This document shows positions 1-6,829 of a DNA stretch of 18,247 nucleotides, one piece after another. How positions within the stretch are numbered: position 1 is the first letter of the stretch; each line of letters opens with the position of its first letter. The stretch covers positions 79,920-98,166 of the forward strand of contig DDIR01000073.1 in assembly GCA_002338715.1 (NCBI GenBank), written 5' to 3'. The position numbers were made by a program, and so were the translations under genes. The notes under the pieces are model-generated. The model was not told where the DNA came from. It saw only the letters and a list, made by a program, of their open reading frames with translations, and made no database searches. The DNA comes from Phycisphaerales bacterium UBA1845 (GTDB lineage Bacteria; Planctomycetota; Phycisphaerae; UBA1845).

Positions 1-1
1 G

Positions 2-112
2 ACCCGCCAGCGAAACATCATCGTACCGATCGCCGACACCAAAATCGAAAGCGGTGACGTGCTCATCGTCGTCGGGCACAACGACGCGCTGTCGAAATTG
101 CCGCAGGATTAG
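2..112 (+). CDS. C-terminal end of a protein with a TrkA-C-like (RCK_C) domain, partial
   Basis: An open frame enters from the left edge and ends at TAG 110-112, giving the last 36 residues of a larger protein. The visible text contains the pattern IVPIADTKIESGDVLIVVGH followed by a short 'DALSKL' ending. This is the usual final strand-and-helix part of TrkA-C (RCK_C) domains, where a 'GD.l.vvG....l..l' signature closes the fold. Such domains sit on cytoplasmic regulatory parts of potassium uptake proteins, potassium channels and cation/proton antiporters, or on SLC13-type permeases. The parent family cannot be decided because the rest lies outside the window. The gene converges on the minus-strand gene ending at 136, with only 23 bases between the two stops and no clear terminator. 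Confidence 0.6.
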   Translation, partial: TRQRNIIVPIADTKIESGDVLIVVGHNDALSKLPQD

Positions 113-135
113 TAAGTTTTCGCTGATACATTGGG

Positions 136-573
136 TCAATCCCACCAAATACCCACGGCCCGCATGCCTTGAGGGATTTCGAAATGTTCTTTCTTGGGGC
201 CCAATGATTCGAATCCTTCAAGGACTTCATCGGGAAAGAATTTTTGCGGGATCCACTTTCTGACTTCGCTTGCGTCGGAAGTTGTGATCACCCAGATTGT
301 TTCGGAAGCGGGCCACCCGCCGAACTCCTCGTCAACATCCATGACTTCAACCAAGACAGTTGATACGTCCGGTCGATTTCGGATGAGCGTGAATAGTTCA
401 AAGAACTCACTTGGTGTAGGAGGTTCGAGAATATTGTATCCGATTGATCCTGGATCGTTATTGCCTTCAAAAAACTCTTCGAGTGTTACCAACGGGCAGG
501 GGGTCGCAGGGTCGTTGATATCTCCGATGCGTTTAAGCAACTTGTCTCTAAGTACCGGGTCATATGGGTTCAT
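136..573 (-). CDS. Hypothetical protein, 145 aa
   Basis: I do not recognise this family. The open frame extends further upstream, to 873, but that part lies antisense-free over the 3' end of the aldolase gene on the same strand and is Arg/Pro-rich with no protein-like pattern. I chose the ATG at 571-573 (start MNPYDPVL) because an AAGGA ribosome-binding sequence lies about 9 bases before it and it clears the aldolase stop by 104 bases. The product is acidic and soluble-looking, with no signal peptide and no membrane segment. It is rich in Trp and Phe near the C-terminus (ends GIWWD) and has a central stretch 'EVMDVDEEFGGWPASETIWVI'-like in composition. Size, acidity and aromatic content resemble many small SMI1/immunity-type proteins, but no motif supports that assignment. 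It may be cotranscribed with the aldolase. Confidence 0.6.
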   Translation of the reverse strand: MNPYDPVLRDKLLKRIGDINDPATPCPLVTLEEFFEGNNDPGSIGYNILEPPTPSEFFELFTLIRNRPDVSTVLVEVMDVDEEFGGWPASETIWVITTSDASEVRKWIPQKFFPDEVLEGFESLGPKKEHFEIPQGMRAVGIWWD

Positions 574-677
574 TGCGGTAGTTCCTTCGGCAGCGGGCCG
601 TGTTGTGTTGGTCCTCGGGATGTAGCTCCATACAAATCGATCACATGGATCGTCCGGAAAATTTAGAAAACTTGTTG

Positions 678-1721
678 TCAACGAATTAAGTTGAGAATAA
701 TCGTCGCCGCTCGATCGATGTCCGCATTGGTAACATGCAGATGCGTGACGGCGCGAAGGCGGGCTGGGCCGAGGGCCAGCATTCTGACGTTGTTTTGCAG
801 CAGTTTTGCCTCCAACTCCGGCGCCGTTCCGGCGCTTTTGTCCAAGTCGAAATAGACGATGTTGGTTTCGCATGGATCGACTTTGATCCTTGGGTTTTCC
901 GACAGGAGCTTGGCCAGCGTCGCTGCGTTTTCGTGGTCTTCTTTCAACCTTTCGACATGATGGTCCAGCGCATAATTGGCCGCGGCGGCTAGGATGCCCG
1001 ATTGACGCATTGCGCCGCCGAACATCTTTCGGATGCGCCGCGCACGGGTGATGAAGGCTTTGCTGCCAGCGACGGCTGACCCGACCGGCGCGCCGAGTCC
1101 TTTTGAAAAACAGATCGTAGCCGAGTCGAAATGTTTGGCGTAGTCCTTGGGCGATGTTCCCGATGCGACGCAGGCGTTCATGATGCGGGCGCCGTCGAGG
1201 TGCATTTTCAATCCGAGTTCGCGGGCGGTCTGGCTGACGTCTGCGATTTGCGATTCACTCCAGACGGAACCACCGCCGCGGTTCTGCGTGTTTTCGATCA
1301 CGCATAACCGGCTGACGGGGAAATGTTGATCGACAGGGCGAAGTGCGGCGCGAACATCGTCGGATGTAAACATGCCGCGGGCGCCGTCGACGAAGCGTAC
1401 CGAGCATCCGCTCAATGCCGCGGGCGCGCCGGCTTCGTAGAGGTAGATGTGGCTCAACGGATGGCAGATGATTTCGTCACCCGGTTCGGTGTGGCTGCGG
1501 ATGGCGACCTGGTTGGCCATCGTTCCGGAAGGGACGAAGAGTGCGGCTTCCATCCCGAACATATCCGCGACGCGATCCTGCAATGCGTTGACGGTCGGGT
1601 CGTCGCTGAAAATGTCGTCGCCCAGCGGGGCGCGCATCATGGCCTCCTTCATCGCCGGGGTCGGTTGAGTGACAGTGTCGCTGCGAAGGTCGATCATGAC
1701 GGATTCGGTTTGGTTCGACAT
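678..1721 (-). CDS. ltaE: Low-specificity L-threonine aldolase (PLP-dependent)
   Basis: This 347-residue protein is a fold-type I PLP enzyme of the threonine aldolase / beta-eliminating lyase family. It cleaves L-threonine and L-allo-threonine to glycine and acetaldehyde in the cytoplasm. Visible signatures in order: the N-terminal [12 protein letters not shown] motif (residues 10-21), [11 protein letters not shown] (34-44), the PSGTMANQ cofactor-phosphate loop (64-71), the ring-stacking His in [11 protein letters not shown] (His91), LHLDGARI with the pyridine-nitrogen Asp (Asp176), and the Schiff-base lysine in [12 protein letters not shown] (Lys207). Length is normal for the family. The start at 1721 (MSNQTES) has an AGGTGG sequence about 12 bases upstream; a second in-frame ATG eight codons later would begin directly at MIDLRSD and is a reasonable alternative. 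The gene is divergent from the secretion locus and has no evident functional link with it. Confidence 0.93.
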   Translation of the reverse strand: MSNQTESVMIDLRSDTVTQPTPAMKEAMMRAPLGDDIFSDDPTVNALQDRVADMFGMEAALFVPSGTMANQVAIRSHTEPGDEIICHPLSHIYLYEAGAPAALSGCSVRFVDGARGMFTSDDVRAALRPVDQHFPVSRLCVIENTQNRGGGSVWSESQIADVSQTARELGLKMHLDGARIMNACVASGTSPKDYAKHFDSATICFSKGLGAPVGSAVAGSKAFITRARRIRKMFGGAMRQSGILAAAANYALDHHVERLKEDHENAATLAKLLSENPRIKVDPCETNIVYFDLDKSAGTAPELEAKLLQNNVRMLALGPARLRAVTHLHVTNADIDRAATIILNLIR

Positions 1722-1747
1722 TGAGAATCATCCACCTGTTGGAAAGT

Positions 1748-1770
1748 CCAATCGCGACCGCCCAATCGCG
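1748..1770. repeat. 9-bp direct repeat CCAATCGCG, two copies at 14-base period
   Basis: Two exact copies of CCAATCGCG lie at 1748-1756 and 1762-1770, separated by five bases. They sit 27-49 bases upstream of the aldolase start on the minus strand, a place where an operator would act. Nothing else identifies a regulator, and in GC-rich DNA a short repeat can arise by chance. Confidence 0.35.
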
Positions 1771-1915
1771 GTGCGGGTTGGTTATGCTAACGCAATGGCA
1801 GGAAAGAAGTTAGGGCGGTCAGTGATCGGGTTGCAAGCCGATTGCAGTAAATGTAACTGTTTGTCCGATAAGAAGTTGTGGTTTGGTTGCCGGGGTTGTG
1901 GAATTGGTCGGCGGG

Positions 1916-1946
1916 GTGAAACCGCGCTGGGCTGACGTGGTATAAA
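1916..1946 (+). promoter_or_regulatory. Possible sigma70-type promoter for gspE
   Basis: TATAAA at 1941-1946 matches a -10 box well. The best upstream partner is GTGAAA at 1916-1921 (19-base spacer), a poor -35 box. The predicted start near 1953 would leave a leader of about 120 bases before gspE. Assigned by eye only. Confidence 0.25.
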
Positions 1947-2074
1947 TCGATGCGCCCTGCGTGCGCGAATCGTTTGATCCCGCGTATGATGGTTGGGCGA
2001 AAGCATTGGCATATGGAATGGATGGCGGCTGACCTGCCTCGGTCGGCTTGGATGATAAAGACAGGGTAATACGC

Positions 2075-3745
2075 GTGACGATCGCATCGATACTTCTCAA
2101 GCACGGAAAGATTACGGATGAACAGCGGGCCGAAGCCGAGAAAGCCGGCGCCACCGAGAGTGTGCCCGTTGAAAAGAAGCTCGTTGAACTCGGGTTCGCG
2201 ACCGAACTGGAAGTCATCGAAGCGCGTGGCGAGCAGCTTTCCATTCCGTTTGTTGATCTCACCAAGATCAAAGTCGATCGCGAACTTTTGAAGGTCGTCC
2301 CATCGCGAACGGTTCACCGCTACAACCTCTTTCCGATCGATCGCAAGAACGGCGCGATCCGGTTGGCGACTTCCAATCCGTTTGACCTCTATGCGTTCGA
2401 CGAGCTGCGCATGCTTACCGGGTGCAAGGTTGAACCGGTGCTCGCATCGGAAGCCGACATCCTCCGCGTGATTCGCGAACACTACGGTGTGGGTGGTCAG
2501 ACCGTTGAAGAGATGATCGGCATCGACGAGGTCGAAGTGGTCAGCGATGTCGACGAAGAGTCGGGCGACATCTTGGAAGCCGCTCAGGAAGCGACCGTCG
2601 TCAAACTCGTGAACGAGATTCTCGTCGAAGCGATTCGCGATCGGGCGAGCGACATTCACATCGAACCGTTTGAAAACGATCTGCGCATTCGCTACCGCAT
2701 CGACGGTGTGCTTCATACCACGCATGTTCCCCCGGAAATTCGGCGGTTTCAGAATGCCATCATCAGCCGCATCAAGATTCTTTCCAACCTGAATATCGCG
2801 GAAAAACGCCTGCCGCAGGACGGTGGTTTTCGCATCCGCGCGCAGAATCGCGACATCGATTTGCGTGTGAGCATCATCCCCGCCGCGCACGGTGAAGGCG
2901 TGGTCATGCGTATCCTCGACAAGCAGTCGGTGCTCTTGAGCATGAGCGACTTGGGCATGGGGGACGAGGTCTACAACTCGTGGAAAGAAATCATCACCAT
3001 GCCGCACGGGATCATTCTGGTGACCGGTCCCACCGGTAGTGGTAAGACGACGTCGCTTTACGCGGCGCTCAACAGCATCAAGAGCGACGCGATCAAAATT
3101 CTGACGGTGGAAGATCCGGTCGAGTATTACATTGACGGCATCAACCAGGTGCAGATGAAGCCGTCGATCGGTTTGACGTTTGCAGCGGGACTGCGTGCAT
3201 TCTTGCGACACGACCCGGACGTGATTCTGGTTGGTGAAATTCGAGACAAGGAAACGGCTGAAGTCGCGATCAACGCATCGCTCACCGGTCACCTTGTGTT
3301 CAGCACGCTGCACACCAACGACTCGGCCAGCGCGGCGACTCGTCTGCTCGACATGGGCGTCGAGGCGTTCCTGGTGAGCAGTTCGGTCGAGGGTGTGTTG
3401 GCCCAGCGCCTGGTGCGACGGATCTGTCCCAAGTGCAAGGAAGAGTACGCGCCGGAACCTTCGGAAGTGCCCAGCGACTTTGAACTTCCGCCCAGCGGTA
3501 AGGTGCATCGCGGAGTCGGTTGTCGTGAATGTCGCGACACGGGATTCAAAGGCCGCGTTGGTATTTATGAGTTCCTGCGAATCACCGACGACATCCGCGA
3601 AGTGATCATTCGGCAGGGGACGGCTGGCGAACTGCTGCACGTCGCCCGCAAAGGCGGATTCCGGGCCATGCGCGAAGACGGTTGGGACAAGGTTCGTGAG
3701 GGCAAGACCACGATCAGCGAAGTGGTTCGCGTCGCCAAGGCTTAA
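2075..3745 (+). CDS. gspE: T2SS assembly ATPase GspE
   Basis: This is the cytoplasmic hexameric ATPase that powers pseudopilus assembly in type II secretion; it docks on GspL and GspF. An N-terminal GspE_N/MshEN-type region comes first, then the N2 and RecA-like ATPase domains. Walker A GPTGSGKT is encoded at 3026-3049, the Walker B region DPDVILVGEIRD near 3213-3248, and the His box STLHTNDS near 3302-3325. A zinc-binding tetracysteine module follows: CPKC near 3424 and CREC near 3521. Together these fit GspE/PilB-class enzymes. The frame is open back to a TGA at 2030-2032, leaving two starts: TTG 2048 and GTG 2075. I prefer GTG because AGGG lies at 2063-2066 and the protein then begins at the usual family position; TTG would add nine residues. 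The RLG-type c-di-GMP signature of MshEN domains is not visible in the N-terminal repeats. It is the first gene of the secretion locus. Confidence 0.95.
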   Translation: MTIASILLKHGKITDEQRAEAEKAGATESVPVEKKLVELGFATELEVIEARGEQLSIPFVDLTKIKVDRELLKVVPSRTVHRYNLFPIDRKNGAIRLATSNPFDLYAFDELRMLTGCKVEPVLASEADILRVIREHYGVGGQTVEEMIGIDEVEVVSDVDEESGDILEAAQEATVVKLVNEILVEAIRDRASDIHIEPFENDLRIRYRIDGVLHTTHVPPEIRRFQNAIISRIKILSNLNIAEKRLPQDGGFRIRAQNRDIDLRVSIIPAAHGEGVVMRILDKQSVLLSMSDLGMGDEVYNSWKEIITMPHGIILVTGPTGSGKTTSLYAALNSIKSDAIKILTVEDPVEYYIDGINQVQMKPSIGLTFAAGLRAFLRHDPDVILVGEIRDKETAEVAINASLTGHLVFSTLHTNDSASAATRLLDMGVEAFLVSSSVEGVLAQRLVRRICPKCKEEYAPEPSEVPSDFELPPSGKVHRGVGCRECRDTGFKGRVGIYEFLRITDDIREVIIRQGTAGELLHVARKGGFRAMREDGWDKVREGKTTISEVVRVAKA

Positions 3746-3823
3746 CTTCATATTCGCAAAGAGCTTAGTCCAGCGTCTGGTCGCGGCGGGGTCGCCCGTT
3801 TTGCGCAGATATTCAACACGCCC

Positions 3824-3860
3824 AGCCCGGAAATGACCGGGCTTCAATTCTTCCCATTTT
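3824..3860 (+). terminator. Probable intrinsic terminator after gspE
   Basis: AGCCCGG (3824-3830) and CCGGGCT (3837-3843) form a perfect 7-bp stem around the loop AAATGA. A T-rich but interrupted tail (3844-3860, ending ATTTT) follows. It lies 79 bases after the gspE stop. The broken T-run makes it weaker than a textbook terminator, so partial readthrough is possible. Confidence 0.45.
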
Positions 3861-3952
3861 AACTGCAATCGCTTCCTGGGCCCGGTGTAGAAAAGGCGTT
3901 GGGAGGATTCCCCGTCGTTGCAAAACCGGTGTTCGGTGGAGCAAATATCTAT

Positions 3953-3982
3953 TTGACGTAAGTGCTTGCGGCGAAGTAAGGT
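3953..3982 (+). promoter_or_regulatory. Possible promoter for the gspF-gspD genes
   Basis: TTGACG at 3953-3958 matches five of six bases of a sigma70 -35 box. TAAGGT at 3977-3982, after an 18-base spacer, keeps the three most conserved -10 positions. It lies downstream of the terminator-like hairpin and about 200 bases before gspF, where an internal operon promoter would be expected. Confidence 0.35.
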
Positions 3983-3991
3983 ACACGCGAT

Positions 3992-4010
3992 CGCTTCATT
4001 TGGCGAAGCG
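3992..4010 (+). promoter_or_regulatory. Short hairpin at the predicted 5' end of the gspF transcript
   Basis: CGCTTC (3992-3997) pairs perfectly with GAAGCG (4005-4010) around a 7-base loop. It would sit at the extreme 5' end of a transcript from the 3953-3982 promoter. No T-run follows, so it is not a terminator; a stabilising 5' stem is one possibility. Confidence 0.25.
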
Positions 4011-4190
4011 TGCTCAACAGGACCATGGACGGTCAAGAGCATGCGAGCAGTTGTACACTTCTCGTGCGCCTATCTTGGCCGCCACGTCCGCAACACTTAA
4101 ATTGGGTGTTCGCGGAGATTTGGGGCGGACTGACCTTTTGCGCAGATTGGGTTCTTGCGCCCGGTGTCTGTCGCCTTTGCAGAAATCACA

Positions 4191-5396
4191 ATGCCGACTT
4201 TTCGATACAAGGCCATCGCTTCCGACGGGCAGGCTGTGACCGGTGCGTTGCAGGCTGACAACCAGTCGGCGGCATTGCGCTTGCTGGACGAACAATCGCT
4301 GTTTCCGGTGTCGGTCGAGGAAGGCGGTGGCGCTTCGGCGTCGGTGATTTCGGGGCGGAAAAAGAAGGTCAAACTGCGTCACCAGACGAGTTTCTACACG
4401 CAGCTTGCGGACCTGCTTCGGGCGGGTGTACCGCTGCTGCGAAGTCTCGACGTGCTGGGGCGGCAGAATACGAGTCCGGTGCTTTCTGACGTGTTGCGTG
4501 ATGTGCGCGACGACGTGGCTTCCGGTGAGACGCTGGGCGACGCGATGGCCAAGCACCCGAACGCGTTCGCTGATCTGCACGTGACGATGGTGCGTGCGGG
4601 CGAGAGCGGCGGATTCCTGGAGGATGTGCTGACGCGCATCGCGATGTTCGCGGAACGCCAGGATGAGCTGCGCAACAAGCTGGTCGGATCGATGATCTAT
4701 CCGATGGTGCTGATGACGGCTGGCACGTCGATCGTGATGTTTTTGATGATTTTCGTCGTCCCGGAATTGCGTAAGCACCTGCGGGAAGAGGCATTTAACT
4801 CGCTGAGTTACATCGTGTTCGGCATCACGGACGTTTTGGTTGGTTATTACCACGTGATGCTGATCGGTGGGGCGCTGGCCGGTATCGCGATTTATACATA
4901 TTTGAAGACAGAACAGGGCCAAATCACCTGGGATCGGATCAAGCTGAAAGGTCCGATGCTGGGCAAGATTATAACCATGGTGGCGATATGCCGTTTTTGC
5001 AGGATTCTGGGCACGTTGTTGGCCAACGGTGTACCGATTCTGCAGGCGCTGGACATCGCCAAGGATTCGACGGGAAATCGAATTCTATCGGAACGCATCG
5101 GCGAAGCCGCGACGAGTGTACAAAAAGGTGAGTCGCTTTCGACCCCGCTGGGAAAAAGCGGGCTGTTTCCGGAAGACGTGATCGACATGATGGCCGTCGC
5201 CGAGGAGAGCAACAACCTCGACAACGTGCTCGTGCAGATTGCGGATACGAACGAGGCGCGGACAGCACGGACGATCGATGTGGCTGTTCGCTTGCTGGAA
5301 CCGCTGCTGCTGTTGGTGATGGCGGTGATGGTGTTGTGTATAGCGTTGGCGCTGCTGCTGCCAATTTTGACGATGTCGCAAGGCGGTGGGATTTAG
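4191..5396 (+). CDS. gspF: T2SS inner-membrane platform protein GspF
   Basis: GspF is the polytopic inner-membrane platform that couples GspE to pseudopilin extrusion. The product of 401 residues matches the usual family length. It opens with the canonical MPTFRYKAIASDG segment. Two homologous T2SSF domains follow: residues about 65-185 (TQLADLLRAGVPLLRSLDVL start, then AGESGG) and about 265-390 (LGTLLANGVPILQALDIA, then AEESNN). Three membrane segments are visible: near residue 165-190, near 222-245, and a very hydrophobic one near 365-395 just before the C-terminus. The frame extends upstream to a TTG at 4155, but the added 12 residues have no family counterpart, so ATG 4191 is chosen; its ribosome-binding site is weak. 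The next gene, gspG, starts 59 bases after the stop. Confidence 0.95.
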   Translation: MPTFRYKAIASDGQAVTGALQADNQSAALRLLDEQSLFPVSVEEGGGASASVISGRKKKVKLRHQTSFYTQLADLLRAGVPLLRSLDVLGRQNTSPVLSDVLRDVRDDVASGETLGDAMAKHPNAFADLHVTMVRAGESGGFLEDVLTRIAMFAERQDELRNKLVGSMIYPMVLMTAGTSIVMFLMIFVVPELRKHLREEAFNSLSYIVFGITDVLVGYYHVMLIGGALAGIAIYTYLKTEQGQITWDRIKLKGPMLGKIITMVAICRFCRILGTLLANGVPILQALDIAKDSTGNRILSERIGEAATSVQKGESLSTPLGKSGLFPEDVIDMMAVAEESNNLDNVLVQIADTNEARTARTIDVAVRLLEPLLLLVMAVMVLCIALALLLPILTMSQGGGI

Positions 5397-5444
5397 TGAC
5401 CGCGGCGTGATGAGATTCTAAGGCGTGTATTGATCCATCTAGCA

Positions 5445-5450
5445 AAAGGA
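5445..5450 (+). promoter_or_regulatory. Ribosome-binding site of gspG
   Basis: AAAGGA lies 5 bases before ATG 5456 and 8 bases before the neighbouring ATG 5459. It is one of the clearer Shine-Dalgarno sequences in the locus, in keeping with the high amount of GspG that a pseudopilus needs. Confidence 0.55.
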
Positions 5451-5455
5451 TTGGA

Positions 5456-5926
5456 ATGATGATTGGGCAAGTGCAAAGAAAAAGAAAACAGATTCGCCGC
5501 GGGTTTTCGCTTTTGGAAATCCTCATCGTGGTTGGCATTTTGGCGCTGCTCGCGGCGTTCGTTGTGCCGAGTCTGATGCGAAGCGGTGACGAAGCGAAGA
5601 TCGGTTTGGCGAAGTCGGCAATCGGTCGCAGCGGACCCATCGCCGGGTCACTAAAGAAATACCGGTTCGATGTTGGCGCGTATCCGGATACGTCAGAAGG
5701 GCTGAAAGCGCTTTTTGAAATTCCGTCCGGTCTCAACGAGGAAGACAAGATTTGGAAAGGTCCATACTTCGAGACCCCGCCCGAGGAGTTGGTTGATCCG
5801 TGGGGCGAGGAATTCGTCTACGAAGCGCCCGGCAAGTTCAACGAAGACAGTTACGACTTGTCGAGCAAGGGCCCGGACCGCAAAGAGGGCACCGACGACG
5901 ACATCAACAACTGGAAAGAGAAGTAA
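5456..5926 (+). CDS. gspG: T2SS major pseudopilin GspG
   Basis: GspG is the main subunit of the pseudopilus that pushes substrates through the secretin. The 156-residue precursor has a basic leader and the prepilin peptidase site RRG/FSLLEI, with cleavage after Gly16 and the conserved Glu at mature position 5. A long hydrophobic helix follows. The globular part shows the GspG hallmark stretch 'YPDTSEGLKAL' and the DPWGEEFVYEAPGK segment. The C-terminal calcium loop GPDRKEGTDDDINNW (about 139-153) supplies the conserved Asp ligands, which separates GspG from type IV pilins. AAAGGA at 5445-5450 is a good ribosome-binding site for ATG 5456; a second ATG follows immediately at 5459. Processing needs a prepilin peptidase (GspO), which is not encoded in this window. 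Confidence 0.95.
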   Translation: MMIGQVQRKRKQIRRGFSLLEILIVVGILALLAAFVVPSLMRSGDEAKIGLAKSAIGRSGPIAGSLKKYRFDVGAYPDTSEGLKALFEIPSGLNEEDKIWKGPYFETPPEELVDPWGEEFVYEAPGKFNEDSYDLSSKGPDRKEGTDDDINNWKEK

Positions 5927-6043
5927 ACGATTCGGGATTGCGTCCTGAGTCGCAACGATACTTGCTTCAGTCGCAGTGCCGAAGTTCGAGATGATTGACG
6001 TCGCGTCGATCGTCTCGGGCTTTGGCCTGCATGTAGAGAAGCC

Positions 6044-6829
6044 ATGAATCGCACCAAAGCACATCGCGGATTTACGCTGCTGGAGATCCTGTTGGTCACG
6101 GGGTTGCTGGCCATCGTGATGGCGATGGTGCTTCCGAGTTTCTTCAACGATTTCACGCGAGCACAGCTGCCAGAATCAGGGCGGCAGATGCGGGCGCTGC
6201 TTCAGTTGACCCGGGCGAATGCGATGATCGACGGACTGCGCTACCGCATTCGCTTCCCGCGCGAAGACGAACTCGATGGGCAAGGGGATCAACGTCAGCC
6301 GGTCGTCGAAGTTGAAGATCGGCCGCTCGAGTTTCCAGAGGAGTTTCGACCGGTGTTGGCTTCCTGGGCGCAGGACACGACGCTCCTTCGCAAGATCCGG
6401 TGTGCGAAGGTGCGCTTGGGCAAACCGACGATCGACCAACTGCTAGGCGAAGACGAGTTGGCGGATGAGTTGGCAGAGGATCGACTGGAGGAACTCGAAG
6501 AGACGGCTGACGAAACGTACGAAGATGAGTTTCCCCCGCTGGTCATTGACACGGATGGGACGAGCGAGTGGGCGACGTTCTTGTTGACCGATGCGCCGGC
6601 AGACGTACCGCTGGAAGACCTTGATGACGAGACGGAGTTTGCCCGCCTTGAGCTAATCCTCGACGGGTTGACCGGGTTGTCATGGTTGCAGCGAACGCTT
6701 TACGTCGAAGAGTTGGAAATGATGAAGGAGCACGGTTGGCCTCCGGTGTTGCGGAAGGATTTTCTGCAAGCGCAAAAGCTGACCGAAGACAACGTGCTTG
6801 AAATTCGGGAAGCGAGCGTGCGGCGATGA
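6044..6829 (+). CDS. gspH: Minor pseudopilin, GspH-like, with acidic insertion
   Basis: This 261-residue protein has a short basic leader and the processing site HRG/FTLLEI, with cleavage after Gly9 and Glu at mature position 5, followed by one hydrophobic helix. The segment 'ESGRQMRALLQLTRANAM' is the typical GspH continuation. Near residues 165-183 a 'PPLVIDTDGTSEWATFLL' stretch resembles the usual strand with a 'DG' turn. Between these lies a strongly acidic Glu/Asp-rich insertion (about 135-162) not expected in canonical GspH, and the C-terminus (about 210-261) is also longer than usual. The position between gspG and gspI supports the assignment; sequence alone supports only prepilin-like pseudopilin. 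The stop overlaps the start of gspI (ATGA). The ribosome-binding site (GAGAAG) is weak. A gap of 117 bases after gspG shows only a weak 5-bp hairpin. Confidence 0.85.
   Translation: MNRTKAHRGFTLLEILLVTGLLAIVMAMVLPSFFNDFTRAQLPESGRQMRALLQLTRANAMIDGLRYRIRFPREDELDGQGDQRQPVVEVEDRPLEFPEEFRPVLASWAQDTTLLRKIRCAKVRLGKPTIDQLLGEDELADELAEDRLEELEETADETYEDEFPPLVIDTDGTSEWATFLLTDAPADVPLEDLDDETEFARLELILDGLTGLSWLQRTLYVEELEMMKEHGWPPVLRKDFLQAQKLTEDNVLEIREASVRR

Larger units (their letters stand above)
1722..2074. other. Divergent intergenic region between ltaE and gspE
   Basis: This stretch of about 350 bases holds the start signals for two divergent genes. I see a direct repeat CCAATCGCG at 1748-1756 and 1762-1770, close to the aldolase start. 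A weak sigma70-like promoter facing gspE (-10 TATAAA at 1941-1946) is also present. A 27-codon open frame starts at ATG 1986 and ends at TAA 2067-2069, just before the preferred gspE start. No RNA gene or larger coding region is recognisable. Confidence 0.6.
3746..4190. other. Long gap between gspE and gspF with terminator-like and promoter-like signals
   Basis: This 445-base stretch contains no convincing coding region on either strand; the long minus-strand frame across it is antisense to gspE. It holds a small GC-rich hairpin followed by TTTT (near 3786-3801), a terminator-like hairpin (3824-3860), a promoter-like pair (3953-3982) and a short hairpin just after the predicted transcription start (3992-4010). 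All other gene gaps in the locus are under 120 bases. Confidence 0.6.

Noticed and set aside
574..873. N-terminal extension of the minus-strand 145-aa protein
   Set aside because: It overlaps the 3' end of the aldolase gene, is Arg/Pro-rich, and a better start with a ribosome-binding site exists at 573.
1787..4042. A 751-codon open frame on the minus strand
   Set aside because: It is antisense to gspE, whose product is recognisable over its full length. The minus-strand translation is His/Arg/Asp-rich without domains, a usual shadow of a GC-biased coding strand.
5927..6043. TTGCG/CGCAA hairpin after gspG as a terminator
   Set aside because: Only a 5-bp stem with an 8-base loop and no T-run; too weak to call.
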